Made by a program: the position numbers and the translations under genes | Part shown: piece after piece, positions 46,989 to 58,892 of the stretch | How positions within the stretch are numbered: position 1 is the first letter of the stretch | Layout of the letters: each line of letters begins with the position of its first letter | The notes under the pieces: model-generated | Told to the model about the DNA's origin: nothing | What the model saw: only the letters and a program-made list of their open reading frames with translations | The model's database searches: none | Assembly (NCBI GenBank): GCA_050084985.1 | Contig: JBITNC010000001.1 | Location: forward strand, 48,112,001-48,176,000 | Length of the DNA: 64,000 bases | Origin: Nageia nagi | Taxonomy: Eukaryota; Pinophyta | Direction of reading: 5' to 3'

Positions 46989-47936
46989 ATGTGGACTAGA
47001 TCTAAAACCAAAGCAGCAAAAGAAGCATCAAATTTTAGAACGTTAGATACTCCTAAGAGAAAGACCCTGATCAAGTCCAAGTCTCTGAATAGTATCAACT
47101 CCCTAAAATCCTTTACCAATCCAGAATCATCCAATCTTCATACTAGAAATACCTCTCCTGAAATGGCTAATCTAGCTTAGAATGTTTATCCAGAATGGGA
47201 CAATGGGGTACCAATAGCCCTGGCGATGTTGCATGACATCCTAGCAAATGTTTTCAAAACCCTTCCGAAGTTTGATGCAACATCGGAGAAAATGGCTTAT
47301 GAGCATTGCGTTGATGTAGCTGGCCTAGCTAAGATTCACAATATCCAGCATGAAGATGTCATGGTGAGATTACTGGCTCAGTCTTTCAAGGGAAAGGTCC
47401 TAGATTGGTACAGGGGCCTTCCTAACGGATCTATAAACACTTGGGCTCAGCTGGCAGAGCCCTTTATCTTGGAATTTAATGAATTAGGATATCCCTTTTC
47501 CTTGTTAACACAGTTCACTTCAATCAAAACATATGAGCAAGAAAATATCCCAGATTTCAATATTAGATTCCAAAAAACTTGGGTGAGAGTCCCAATGCTA
47601 GTCAAGCCTCAGCAATTTCAAGCCTTAATGTATTACCTGAGAGCCTTTCCTTTGGATCTCTCTCTACAAATCCAAAATTTTGGAGTAAATACTTTCCCAG
47701 AGGTCTATAGACAAGCAGTATACGCTGAATCCTATCTTATTGCAGTTGGAAAATTGCCAAGTCGCATGCCAATGCCTTATTTTCCAATAACCGCCCAACA
47801 GCAAATTTTGAGACCTCAAGCAATTAGTTTGGCTCCACCACTGGCCATATCCCCACCCCTGTCCAACAGTGGCCATCAACCATGCCAGTCCCTAGAGCTC
47901 CCTTGGCCTTACCAGCCCCTCATCAACCTAATATGA
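46989..47936 (+). pseudogene. gag: Gag of element D, N-terminal and core
   Basis: MWTRSKTKAAKEASNFRTLD starts at 46989. An in-frame TAG at 47178 follows 63 codons. The same frame then runs 47181-47936 with the gag core: LPKFDATSEKMAYEHCVDVA, LAQSFKGKVLDWYRGLPNGS, LAEPFILEFNELGYPFSLLT and YEQENIPDFNIRFQKTW. A Pro/Gln-rich tail leads to a frameshift near 47930. Close to open, in keeping with the young LTRs. Confidence 0.85.
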
Positions 47937-47939
47937 ATC

Positions 47940-48322
47940 AAGGGGTAGCTTCATCGATGGAGATTCAGGAACTCTAAAACTTGTGTAGAAATATGGCAAA
48001 CTGGATTACCATGCTAAGCAGACAAAGCAATGCAAGAAGATATCCTTATTCTGCTATAGAAAAGGCTCAGAATGTGTTGAATGATGATGTAAGCCAAGCT
48101 TCCTCTTCCAAGTCAGCCTCTGGTTGGTGTTTGGCTTGCAATGACGCTCATGAACAAACCACATGTCCTGTTTATCAATACCAAGAATATTTATCAAGAA
48201 GTGGGGGTATTCCTCCGCCTAGTGTAGCTAACGACATAAGCCGAGATGTGAACCTGATGAATTTTGCACCAATGGGTATAGGAGGTTTTGCTGTGGAAAT
48301 AAGATCAGGGAAAAACCCCTAG
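47940..48322 (+). pseudogene. Gag of element D, C-terminal part with zinc knuckle (shifted frame)
   Basis: The second frame carries WCLACNDAHEQTTCPVYQYQ, a C-x2-C-x3-H-x4-C knuckle, at about 48123-48180. It ends GFAVEIRSGKNP before TAG at 48320. It joins the gag core after a one- or two-base frameshift. Confidence 0.75.
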
Positions 48323-48404
48323 TCTCTGATATTTCGAAAAGAAAAGTTGAATCCCAAAAGAGCTCCGAAATCAATCATATCAAGACTTATGGAGAAGAAA
48401 TGAA

Positions 48405-48570
48405 ATAGTAAAAGGTGGTTCAATGGTCAAAAATTAGCTCTGGATACTTTCAGAGAAGGAGATTTAGTATTGAAATGGGATGAGGACAGAGCTAAATAGG
48501 GGAAGCACAAAAATTCAAATCCATGTGGTTCTGGACCCTATGTAGTAGCTAAATGCATTGGTATTATTTT
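48405..48570 (+). pseudogene. Integrase C-terminal stub of element D
   Basis: WFNGQKLALDTFREGDLVLK and, after a stop, NPCGSGPYVVAKCIG. This is the FxxGDLVL...GPY(V/I) pattern at the end of Ty3 integrases. It follows gag directly, so a deletion of about 3-4 kb removed pol between 48322 and 48405. Confidence 0.7.
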
Positions 48571-48632
48571 TTTGACTGGGTTCTAAATTCCTCTTTGATA
48601 AAGGTGAAATTTTCCCCCAAAGGTCGCCATAA

Positions 48633-50133
48633 TGTATATTCATACATAATAAATTCTTTATTAAAGCCCTGGTGTACTTTACTTGCAATCATGAGTTCAT
48701 TTTAAGATCCCCGGGAGTTTTTTTGGAGCAAACAAAATAGGCCGGAGTCAGTAGATAAAGCGTTCCAAAATGAAATGATGACATCATAGAAGAAAGGATA
48801 AAGCTCAGTTGTGGAAAAGCCCAAGTTCTGGAGGAGGTGAGGTCAGCAAGAGATAATCGAAGAAGCCAAAGCCTGTAAATTAAGTGTTCCAAAAGTAAAG
48901 CATTCTGGAATAAAATGATGACATCACGGAGGATAAGATAGTCACGTTTTGGTAAAGATCGAGTTTCAGAGATGATGAGGTCATCAAGGGGAATTGAGAA
49001 GCCAGGGTCAGTAGATAAAGCATTCTGGAAGAGATGACATCAATGATTTCAGGCTTTAACCCAAAACTAGATCCCAGAAGTGATGAGGTCAGCAAGGAGC
49101 GATCAAATAGCCAGAGCCAGTGAGTAAAACATTCCAGAGGTAAGAGATGATGTCACAGGGAGAATGATGTTCACATTTTTGAATGAAACCAGGTCTCAAA
49201 AGTGATGAGGTCAGCGAGGAGTGATCGAATAGCCAGAGCCGGTGAGTAGAGCATTCCGAAATGTAGAGATGAGGTCAATAAAGGGGGATCGAATAATCGA
49301 AGCCAGTAAATAGAATATCACAGAAGAGATGATGCCAGCAAGAGGTTAGATCATAGTTGTCAAGAAGTCGTATCTTCTACAATCTACCTAGTTTTTGTAA
49401 TATTCTGCCAAGTGGCGTATGTAGGTAGTATCAGTTAAAAGAAGGCTAGAATCTTGAAGCCATTTTTGTAAACATTTCTGTTCTGCAATTCTTGTAACTA
49501 TTGTTACTGTAGTATAAGTATATGAAAATAAAGTGAAAGAAGGGTCGAAAGCCTAGTATTGCTCTTTACATTTGTTCTCAAAGACCTATAGTTTTTATCA
49601 GTAATATGATACCATCTTGACCTTTCTTGTCTAGCACTCGTAATTGTCATTCTTAATTTGGTTACATCGTGGCAGCTTGGCTTGTTTCCTGAATGATAAT
49701 TGTGAGTTGCTAGTATAACTGTGTCTGCTACATGGTAGAGTAAAGCTGGGAAACTATTAGAGAGTGAGAGCTTGTACTGTAGCTACTACACTAGATTCAG
49801 ACCAAGGTTTCACACACTATGAAAGCCCATGCTGAACTAGTGATCCACCTTTTCTTTCTCTCTTGTTACCCTAAGCTTTTTTGCTTAAATTCCTCGCACT
49901 CTACTCCTTTTTATTTCCTTTCCTGTTACTTTGCTTTCTCTCTTGTTACCCTAACCCTTTTGCTTAAATTCCTCGCACCCTACTCCTTTTTATTCCCTTT
50001 CCTGTTACTTTTTCTACACCCAATAGATAAGGAACCGGCCTTCTCCGAAGATCAGACTGTCACTATAGTCTATTCTTGATTTACTTTGGTTAAGATTATT
50101 CACGGTGCATATATTACACAATCCTAATCAACA
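48633..50133 (+). repeat. 3' LTR of element D
   Basis: 1501 bp, the same length as the 5' LTR and only slightly diverged from it, followed by TTTAG. The internal TGACATCA array and the 80-bp duplication are conserved. Confidence 0.93.
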
Positions 50134-50138
50134 TTTAG

Positions 50139-53100
50139 CTTGAAGTTGATAGAGTATTTGCACTTTTCTTGTAGAAGAAAGATTTAACACATAAAATCTA
50201 TGGTGATTTAAAGAAACTATCAAGTAAGATGAAGGTAGTGGATCATATTTCCGAATATAATATCTATGTTAAATGAAATGGAAGTTGAAGATAAATAATT
50301 TCTTAGACAAGTTAGCAATTACATTTAGGTTATTAAAGAATCCATTGGAAATGTTATTAAGGTTGTGAAGAACCTTCAACTTTACATGATTGTAGTTCTA
50401 CAACCAAGTTTATCACTAGGATTGTTCCAAGGAACATTACTACAAGGGATGCAAATCAATTTCATCATTTCAAATGTAAAGGATGCTCTTTTGGGGATTA
50501 TTGGTGATGGAAATTAATGCAAACCAATTTCATCATTCCATTTTTTATTTTTCAAAAAAGTGTTATTATTAAATATTTGTACGAATATATAATGTTGATT
50601 ATCAATATCATTGTTTAGGAATCATCTACAAGTGTAGAATAAAGAGTTTGAGAAGAAAGCATGTGAATTACAAAAATAAAAGGAGAAATATTTGAAGTAA
50701 ACAAAGAACATTCAGTGAACAATAAATTATTTTAGTAAGCTTACAAGTAACAAGGTACTTTGGCATAAAGAGAGTAGAATAACTCTAATATTTACTTTGC
50801 TTTTGTCTTTATTTGGATTAATGAAGGGAGTGAGCAATGCAAAAGTCCTACATCCAATCTAGGTTTGTTAATTTCAAACCACGATTAATAATATTGTCAA
50901 TCACTTTATGGAAATTGGAACCTTGGAACGTGTTAATTACAAATTGGATGAGATGCCACATAGTTGCCCTCAATAATTAAGCTATGGAATAGAGTGATGT
51001 CTTCTACTTCTACACAAATAGTAAAATCAATGAAAAACACACTTACCAGTAGGGTGTTCCTTTATCCATCACCATCAACACATTAACCATTGCATCACAT
51101 CACTTCAACATCGACTATTTAACTTTCCTCTTACCATTTCTAATCTCAACTCCCATCTCTCCTTCCATCTGCTTGCTAAATTGCCTATAAAAGAGTAGAA
51201 TACTACTAGCAAGGGTACCTCATTATCTCAATAGTTTCCTTTTCTAGTTTCTATTTTCTTATTTTTTAAGATATCTTAGAATCTATTGCTAGTTGTGTGC
51301 ATTTTGGAGATAAGTCATTGCACTAATGCTGGGCCACTCCACAGCTCTATAAAGTTGGTGGGTATAGTGGAAGAAAAACCTCTCATGTTGACCTACCATA
51401 AGGATTTCTGTAGATGAAGAGGAGGAGGGGTAAATTGTTGAGGATGAAGAGATCGAGTCGAGGGAAGAGAAAATGATGTCCAAGATAAATATTTCAACTC
51501 AACCGCTTCCAAGCTACCTAATTTTTATTTTCGTGTTAAAAAAAAATTGAATTTTTGAGCAACATGTTGGAAACTTATTTATTTATTAATTAAATATTTT
51601 TATTATGTTATCTCTTTTAATAAAAAAATAACACTTAAAATTAAAGAACACAATTATTAATCTATGATGTACCCATTGCACAAGGTTGCAATGGCTAGTT
51701 TACTCTGCCATATGAAAATAGGAAATGGTTTTAACTTTTCTAGATCTCAAAAAAAATTGTCCCTAAAAAGATATGTCAAACATTAATGAGATAAAGAATC
51801 ATTCTATTGTAACCTTCAATAAATACTTTTGCAAATTAAAAAATTATCGATCAAATAGCTTAAAGAAATCATAAATCCATACCCAAGCATGTTGTTTCTT
51901 AATGTATTCTTAGAATAGAAACATTTTTTCTCTTTAGAAAAAGGATAATAAGGATTTAATTTAAAAAAAAAAAAATTACATTAAGGGGTAAACCTTGAGG
52001 CATGATGCACTAGGAAAAATGTGCAAAATTATGCTAAAGGTGTAACTTCAAAATAGTTTTTATTCTTTTTTCTCTAAGAAAAATGTGGTGATAACACCTT
52101 TATTCTATCTTATCCTCTTACCATAGAAAAGGTATTTCCATATACTAATGTTAAATATTTCACTATGATCATTATATATGATAGTAAATTTTACTTGTAA
52201 TTAATATGATATAATATTTTATAAATAATAATAAGAAATTTCATTTTATTTTGTATTTTTTTAAAGATTTCATTATGGGAGAAATATTTAATTTGGAAAT
52301 TAATAATGTTTATGATATGCGAAACTACCTTGCAAAAAAAATGAAGAGGGTGAAACCATGACCATAGGAAAAGAACATAACCATCTTGCTAAAAAATTGG
52401 TGACCACCAAAAGTTTTGAAAACTATATAATTAATCGAATTGAAAATTAGTGTTTCCTAACTATGTAAAGGTTTAATAGAATCATAGTCATTCTAAATAC
52501 TCTTAATTATAAAATAAATTATAATATTAAAAGGTTTAGGAGTAACCAATAGAGTTTGAATATCAAGATCTCTCCAAGCTCATATGCCTTATAAGGGATC
52601 CTAAAGAAAGTGTAATGATATAGAAGAATTTACATGCCTCCTTCCATTCAAAAGATTTAATTATCCATTTCACACATAATAAAAGATCTTGTATATAACT
52701 ACTAATCAAACCTATGTCTTCCAAATTTAGTTGGGATACGAAAGTATTTTAAGAAACTTTAAGATAATTAGAATCAAAAGGAGAAGCCTAACTTGCACCA
52801 GATATTCTAACTTCTTATAACATTTAACAAAAGGAACTTATTAAGAGAATTAATAAGCATGAATTTTTATAAGAACTTTTGAATAAATTAAAAATTTATC
52901 AACAAGAGATAATGCTTGATAAGCTAATGGTTTAAATTTAAAGAAACTTTATCAATAACATTTTTCTAATAAGATATGCTCTAAAAGGAAAAAGGAATAA
53001 TAAAAAATTTAAATATCTCACCTGGTTGTATCCATTTCCATTGATATTATTTTAACAATTTCATATACAAGTATACTAGGTTAGGCAAAAGAATTATTTT

Positions 53101-53700
53101 TTCCCACTTTATACCAAAATTAAAAATTAAATAAACATATTTTGATAACCAAGAACTTTTGAAACTACCTCTTCATCATTAATAAGAGAGAAAACTATAA
53201 TAAACAAAATGCTTATTTACTAGCTAATGAGAAGAATTTAAAACATAAATCCCTTACAACTAGTTCATTAATATAACACTTTATTACAAATAAATAAGAG
53301 TTTATAACCAACACACATAAAGGTGGAGCTAAGATAAAAATTTGGAGAATAGATCAATAAATAAAAATTCTAATAGATTGATCACAATTCACTATAAGCT
53401 AAAATGAGATATATACAAAGAGAATCTTGATAGATTAAATAAAAGTAGGACCAAAGCCAAGGGCTTGAAATATTGGTAAAATAAAATGCTAACCAAGTTT
53501 ATAATATATTTTCTCAAAATAGATCTTAATAAATATTGTAAGTTAATGTGATTTTTGTACATATTCCTTCCCAATAAATAATATATTAAAAATATAATAT
53601 CAATATACAAAACTAGTTTTCTCTAGATAAATAATTATGATAAACAATAAATCTATTAGTCTCAAAGCTAATGCTTTTGCTATAATTTTACATTAAACAT
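50139..53700. other. Intergenic DNA without recognised genes
   Basis: No domain or LTR pair recognised. Only short random frames occur. A-rich and low-complexity stretches lie near 51960-51975 and 52200-52260. Confidence 0.4.
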
Positions 53701-53714
53701 TCAACAATATAATA

Positions 53715-53865
53715 GGATTCTAATTAGATAAAATTACAAAAATACCCCTATATATCAAAATTACAAAATATCCCTAATTTTTCAATAATTATGAAAATAC
53801 CCCTACTATATTTTTAAAAATATAAAAATAAGAATTAAAATAGGAATTTTGGTGGAGGAGTTAAC
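53715..53865 (-). repeat. Short diverged repeat, inverted relative to 59235-59400
   Basis: Contains ACAAAAATACCCCTATATAT and GAAAATACCCCTA. The reverse complement resembles GGGTATTTTTGTAATTTTG and GGTGTATTTTCATAATTTT at 59315-59360. The two copies flank the chromovirus at 54121-58892 in opposite orientation. Confidence 0.45.
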
Positions 53866-54120
53866 CCTTTACATGTGCAGTTGAATGAACCAATGGTCTA
53901 GTCCAATGTCTCACTAAGATCCAAATCCTACCCACTTGTTCCACTACTTCTGATTAGATGTTGCTTTTGTATTTATCATGGAGTTATGGTATTTTAGAGT
54001 GGATTCACCAAACAATTATTCTACAAATAAGCTACTCAAAATCACTATAGCACCTCCACCAGCTAACATATTCACCAACAACATAGGTAGTTGAAGGAGT
54101 CATGAGGGATTGAGATAGAG

Positions 54121-55092
54121 TGTAAGATCCCAAATACAATCTCTAGTATAAATAGTCAAATACAAGAAAATATGTACCCACATTTGGGTTAGAGCATCAA
54201 ATTCAATCCTAAATAAACCCTAAATGCCAAAATCTCACATAAACAAGCATGAATGCACCCAAACACCCTAATGTTGCAAATATGGAAGCATACACATCAC
54301 ATAAAAAGATAAATGCTAAGATCCAAGATGCCCATGGTTGTATTAATGATGAATAATGATAACTTATACAATACAATTCCCAAAGGGCTCAATGTTGATC
54401 TCGAAGGAGCCAACTAGGGTACAATGAGCATACAAATATGATCATTGTTGGTTCATAGATAGGATAACCTCACTCCCTCAAGATTACATGCTCTGCTAAA
54501 AAACTCCTATGTCTAGAAACCCTTGAAGTTAGAAGTGTGATCTCATAATACCATAGAATATACTAAGATACTACACCTTAGCCATATGTTAATAAGATCT
54601 CCTATCCTACTAATCCTCTTAGATCTTGCAACTAGGAAGTTTACTTGATGCTACACCAAGACTTGTGTCTAATGGATGGTAGGAGAAATAAAAATAATTA
54701 GGTATATCTAGTAATGATGCTCCAATTCCTAATGTAGCTCATCATTGGATTTGTATCTCACCTAAAATTCATCACCCAACCTTCCTATTCCAATGTTGGC
54801 TTGCTAAAAGCCCCACGAATCCCAATGAAGATGCTTAGGGATCCACTCAAGTGACATCTAGGTGCTATACAAGCCTTAAGATTTCCATGATCCATTCTTG
54901 GGATCTCCAAGTATATAAAATAATATTAAATCATGCTAGCATATGCTTGGGAGAAAGACATACTGCTTGGTATCCAACAAACCTTTATAATTTCTATCCC
55001 AAGTACTAAAAACTAATGCATAATTAAATAAATAAATATTTATAAAGGGAAATCCATGGAATTATATAATTAATTTATGAAAAGGTATGTTA
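54121..55092 (-). repeat. 3' LTR of the chromovirus (about 970 bp)
   Basis: Begins TGTAAGATCCCAAAT at 54121 (plus sense) and aligns with 57730 onward. It lacks an interior segment of about 190 bp present in the other LTR (about 58447-58640). The right boundary is approximate. Confidence 0.82.
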
Positions 55093-55300
55093 TAAAGACT
55101 TCCCTCTCAAGATTTCTTACCCTTAAGAAATTCAATGATGGATGTGCTAGTATCTCTTCTCCTTTCCATGTTGAGTCTTTATCAGGAAAGTCCTTCCATT
55201 TGATCAAGTATTCTTGAATATGTCTTGATCTCAACTTATTCACTTGAGTCTCCAATACCTTTTTTGGAATCAAAATCAATTGTACCTCTTCATGAAGCAA
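55070..55300 (-). pseudogene. Chromodomain at the integrase C-terminus
   Basis: VLETQVNKLRSRHIQEYLIK then WKDFPDKDSTWKGEEIL fits a chromodomain: beta strands followed by WxxxPxxxxTWE and a helix. In chromoviruses this module steers integration to heterochromatin. The ORF runs nearly to the 3' LTR. Confidence 0.85.
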
Positions 55301-55324
55301 TGGGAGTGTGGTAGATTATGTGTC

Positions 55325-55621
55325 TTATTTTCCCATAGTCTTCTTCAGGAGTGAAACATGAAAGGTGTTGTGGATCTTTCTTTCCTTGGGAATATATAGC
55401 TCATAAGCAATCGCTTCAATCTTGTGTAGGATTTTATATGGCCCAAAGAATCTAGGTTGTATCTTTTTTTCTCTTCTCTTCTTGAGAGTGGATTGTTGAA
55501 ATGGTTGCAATCTCAAATACACCATCTCTAATACTTCAAAATTTCTATCACTCCTCTTTTGGTCAAAGTACTTCTTTTGATGATTTTGGGTTATTTTCAA
55601 ACTTTTCTTTAGAGCTCTCAT
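55325..55621 (-). pseudogene. Integrase C-terminal GPY/F domain of the chromovirus
   Basis: 98 open codons with HQKKYFDQKRSDRNFEV, VYLRLQPFQQSTLKKRREKK, QPRFFGPYKILHKIEAIAYE and NTFHVSLLKK. This is the standard KL.pRF.GPY.I...I...AY.L.LP....IH.VFHVS.LK pattern. It is followed by the chromodomain. Confidence 0.9.
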
Positions 55622-55831
55622 GATGTATTGATGTTCCTACAAGAAATATTTAGCTTTTGGGGCTTTCCCTTCATCAAAAATTAAATTTGTGAAGTTAGGA
55701 GCATCATAACATACAAAGCTTTAAAAGGAGATATTTTTTATAGAAAAGTGGTATATAGAATTATAACAATAATCCACAACATGAAGTCATTTGATCTACA
55801 TTTTTTATTGTCTTATTACATAGTGCCTTAA

Positions 55832-56475
55832 CTATCCTTCCATCCATTTATTTATGATTTCAATTTTTCCATCCATTTGGGGATGATAGATAGTGCTTGG
55901 GGTTAGATTAGTGCCACTTAATTGAAACAAATCTTGCCAAAATATGCTCATAAACTTGTTTTCACTATCACTCAAAATTCTTCTTGGTAACCCATGTAAT
56001 TTGAAGATTTCCTTGAATACCAAATCAGCCAATGGTGTGTTGTATATGTGATAGTAATGGCAAATAAATGTGTAAATTTAATGAGACTATCTACTACCAT
56101 AAAGATATAATATTTTCCTTACACCTTTAGAACACCTGTAATGAAATTCATGAAGATATCTTTCCACTTCTATTATGGAATGAGCAATGAATTAAGTAAT
56201 CGTGTCAAATTTCCATTCTCCTTCTTACTTTCTTTGCACTATACACACTCCTGGACGTTCTTCAAAACATCCTATTTTAGCCCTTTCCATGTGAACCTTT
56301 GCCTTACTTCTTTATATATTTTTGTAATGCTTAGATGACTTGTAAGGGGAATATTATGTAAAGCATAGAGCATATTATTCTTCATATTTGAGTTATGGAT
56401 CAAGAAAATTATGTTTCTTTTTAAAATCAGCCCTTCCTTAACACTATATCTCTTATTTTTTATAGTCCCATCCAA
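55832..56475 (-). pseudogene. Integrase zinc finger and core of the chromovirus
   Basis: 56475-56272 has LYALHNIPLTSHLSITKIYK and FTWKGLK (the HHCC N-terminal part). The core is broken until 56032-55832, which reads FKEIFKLHGLPRRILSDSEN (second catalytic Asp; the usual Arg-Asp is Glu-Asn here), KFMSIFWQDLF and YHPQMDGKIEIINKWMEG. The first catalytic Asp region (about 56270-56040) is in disrupted frames. Confidence 0.8.
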
Positions 56476-56499
56476 GATACCTTAAGCAAATTCATCTTG

Positions 56500-57060
56500 A
56501 CATATTCATCCATGATAGTCATTTTCCAATTAATAGTAATAAAGAAAAGATAGTACAGCCATGGGTTCTAAGATAATATATCAGCATTTATATTATTCTT
56601 TCCCTTGATATACTAAATCTCAAAATCAAAGAGCTAGAGTTTACTTACCAACCTTTGTTATTTCTCACTTAGATCTAGTTGGCTAAGAAAGTATTTCAAG
56701 TTATGATGAATGGACCATAAACTAGATATTACTTGAACCTCTCTAATGTATGCATGATGACCAACATTTCCTTATCATACACACTAAAATTCTATTTTGC
56801 ACTTGTTAGTTTCTTGCTCTCAAATGCTATTAGTTATCCTTTTTGCATAAGTGTAACCCCAACACCAAGCTTAAATGCATTGCACTTTATTGTAAAAGGC
56901 ACTAAAAAATACAAAATATACAAGCAAGGATTGGAACACATAACCTTCATGATAATCTCAAAGGCCTCTTGAGTATCCTCAACCCACACGAATGCATCCT
57001 TCTTGGTCAGTTGTATTAAGGGGGTATCCAAGTATGATAAACTATGTATGAACCTCTTGT
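56500..57060 (-). pseudogene. RT connection / RNase H remnant of the chromovirus
   Basis: RGSYIVYHTWIPP-like text at 57050 corresponds to YRRFIxxxSxLxTPL. It is followed by DTPLIQLTKKDAFVWVEDTQ and EAFEIIMKVMCSNPCL, then a degraded DASxxGVGxxLxQ block (KCNAFKLGVGVTLMQKG). The polymerase palm with YxDD is absent upstream of this. Confidence 0.75.
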
Positions 57061-57064
57061 AGTA

Positions 57065-57716
57065 TTTCCAAGATGCATTAGATCTTTGTTTGCTGAGATT
57101 TTGCTTCCCTAGAATGTAATGTAGGCCCTCCCTTGGCTAGGGTAAATATGCAACCCCACTCTATCTCCTCCATCTAGATGATGGAACTCATCTTATTGGT
57201 TCAAATAATAGGCCTCTAATCTACTACAAGCTTCTTTAGATCTTAGTGATAGCTTTTGATCACTCCTTTTCTTCATATCCAATGGATTAGTTAAGTCTTT
57301 AGTGCCCCTTTATGGTCTATATTTAGACATTAGAATCATAGCTAGTTCTCCTCCTCCCACATTGGATTTTCTCCATGCCAAAACTCTATAACCTAGAAGA
57401 ACTTGATAAAGCTAGAAGTTGATGTCTCTTTGGAATTCTTTGGTGGTTTCTCAATAGATCTGGAACAAAATTTCAATTTTTGGTGGAGTCTTGTGTGGAG
57501 GAATAGATTTGGGCTCCCACATTTTTCCTTTCTTCTTGCTCATCTTTTCCTCATTTCATTCACCCAAAAATCATAAGAGCCTCTCCCTTTCTTCTAAAGG
57601 GATCTTGTTATCTTTTAATTTTTGGAGAAGCTAGCAGAATACTACCCTTTCGTATTCAAACTTTGTCACTCTAGTTATAGATTTATCTTCCATTTTCTTA
57701 GGTGGATATATCTTTA
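57065..57716 (-). pseudogene. Degraded leader and gag region of the chromovirus
   Basis: After the primer site the minus strand reads MEDKSITRVTKFEYERVVF and then a Lys/Glu-rich, stop-filled sequence. No clear gag core or knuckle is visible, so assignment rests on position. Confidence 0.45.
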
Positions 57717-57728
57717 GCTCTGATACCA
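57717..57728 (-). other. Primer binding site of the chromovirus
   Basis: Minus-strand TGGTATCAGAGC, one base from the 5' LTR end. It exactly matches the complement of the plant initiator Met tRNA 3' end. Confidence 0.9.
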
Positions 57729-57729
57729 T

Positions 57730-58892
57730 TATAATATCCCAAATGCAATCTCAAGTACAAATAGTCAAATATAAGTAAATATATACCCACATCTAGGCTA
57801 GAGCATCAAATTCAAGTCTAAATAAACCCTCAATGTCAACATCTCACATAAACAAGTATGAATGCACCCAAACACCCCAAGTTTACAAATGTGGAAGCAT
57901 ACACATCACATACAAAGATAAATGCTAAGATCCAAGATATCCATGGTTGTATCAATGATGAAGAATGATAAATGATACAATACCAAACCTAAAGGGTTCA
58001 ACATTGGCCTTAAAGAAGCCATCTAGGGCACAATGAGAATACAAATATGATCATTACTAGTATAGGGATGGGATAGCCTCACTCCCTCATGATTGGATGC
58101 TCTACTATAGAACTCCCATGTTTACCATTTAAGGTAGAAGTTTGACCTTGAAATACCATCAAATGGACTAAGATGTTACACCTTAGTCATAGATTAGCAA
58201 GATCCCTTAGCTTGATAACCCTCCTAGATGGTTCATCTTAGGATATTGCTTGATACTATGCTAAGACTATGTCCATTAGATGGTAGGAGAAATAATAATA
58301 ATTAGGTATATCCAGGAATGATGCTCCAATGCCTAATATATCTCATCATTAGATCTAGATCTCATCTCAAAGTCATCACCCAATGTTCCTATTCTAGTGT
58401 TGGCTCCCTAAAAGCCCAAAAAAGCCCAATGAAGGTGCATAGGGATCAATCCAATCCCAACATGGGTATTTGATCCCTTCACATACTCAATGTGGATCTA
58501 ATGAGCATGCATAAATGTCTAGGAGTCATCATTGGATAACATGGGGGTCTGGGGGTCTCCCTAAGGATGGCACATGTGTACAAGTGCTCCTAAATCCAAC
58601 CTTGGGGAAAATAGGTGTTTATCTATACTCAAGTGACATCTAGGTGATATAAAAGCCTTGGAATTCTCACAATCCTTTCTTGGGATTTCTAAGTATATAT
58701 AATAACATTAGATCATGCTAGCCTATGCTTAGGAGGAAGATGTCCCACTTAGGGCTTACAGTGGGGTCCAATGGACCTTTATAATTTCTATCCCAAGTAT
58801 TAACAACTAATGTATAATTAAATAAATAAATATTTACAAAGGGGAATCTATGGGATTTCATAATTTATTACATTTTTAAAAAGGGGACATCA
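57730..58892 (-). repeat. 5' LTR of the chromovirus (about 1163 bp)
   Basis: In minus orientation it starts TGATGTCCCCTTTTTAAAAA and ends GGGATATTATA. It aligns with 54121-55092 except for about 190 extra bases near 58447-58640. Confidence 0.85.

Larger units (their letters stand above)
45339..50133 (+). mobile_element. Element D: young pol-deleted Ty3-type LTR retroelement
   Basis: LTRs of exactly 1501 bp (45339-46839, 48633-50133) start TGTATATTC and end AATCAACA, with perfect target repeats TTTAG (45334-45338 and 50134-50138). The 1.8 kb interior has a primer-site-like TGGCATGCCTGGTGGGAC, a gag frame with one stop and one frameshift, and a stub of the integrase C-terminus. Protease, RT, RNase H and most of integrase are absent. 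LTRs differ by only a few percent, so insertion was recent and was probably driven by another element's enzymes. Confidence 0.93.
54121..58892 (-). mobile_element. Decayed chromovirus (Ty3/gypsy) with RT deletion
   Basis: Minus-strand element with LTRs at 57730-58892 (5') and 54121 to about 55092 (3'). An exact initiator Met tRNA primer site TGGTATCAGAGC lies beside the 5' LTR. Interior on the minus strand: degraded leader/gag (57700-57100), the RT connection and RNase H remnant (57060-56500), integrase (56475-55325) and chromodomain (55300-55070). The catalytic RT is missing. No clean target duplication was found (TAGAG versus CATAT). Confidence 0.85.
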
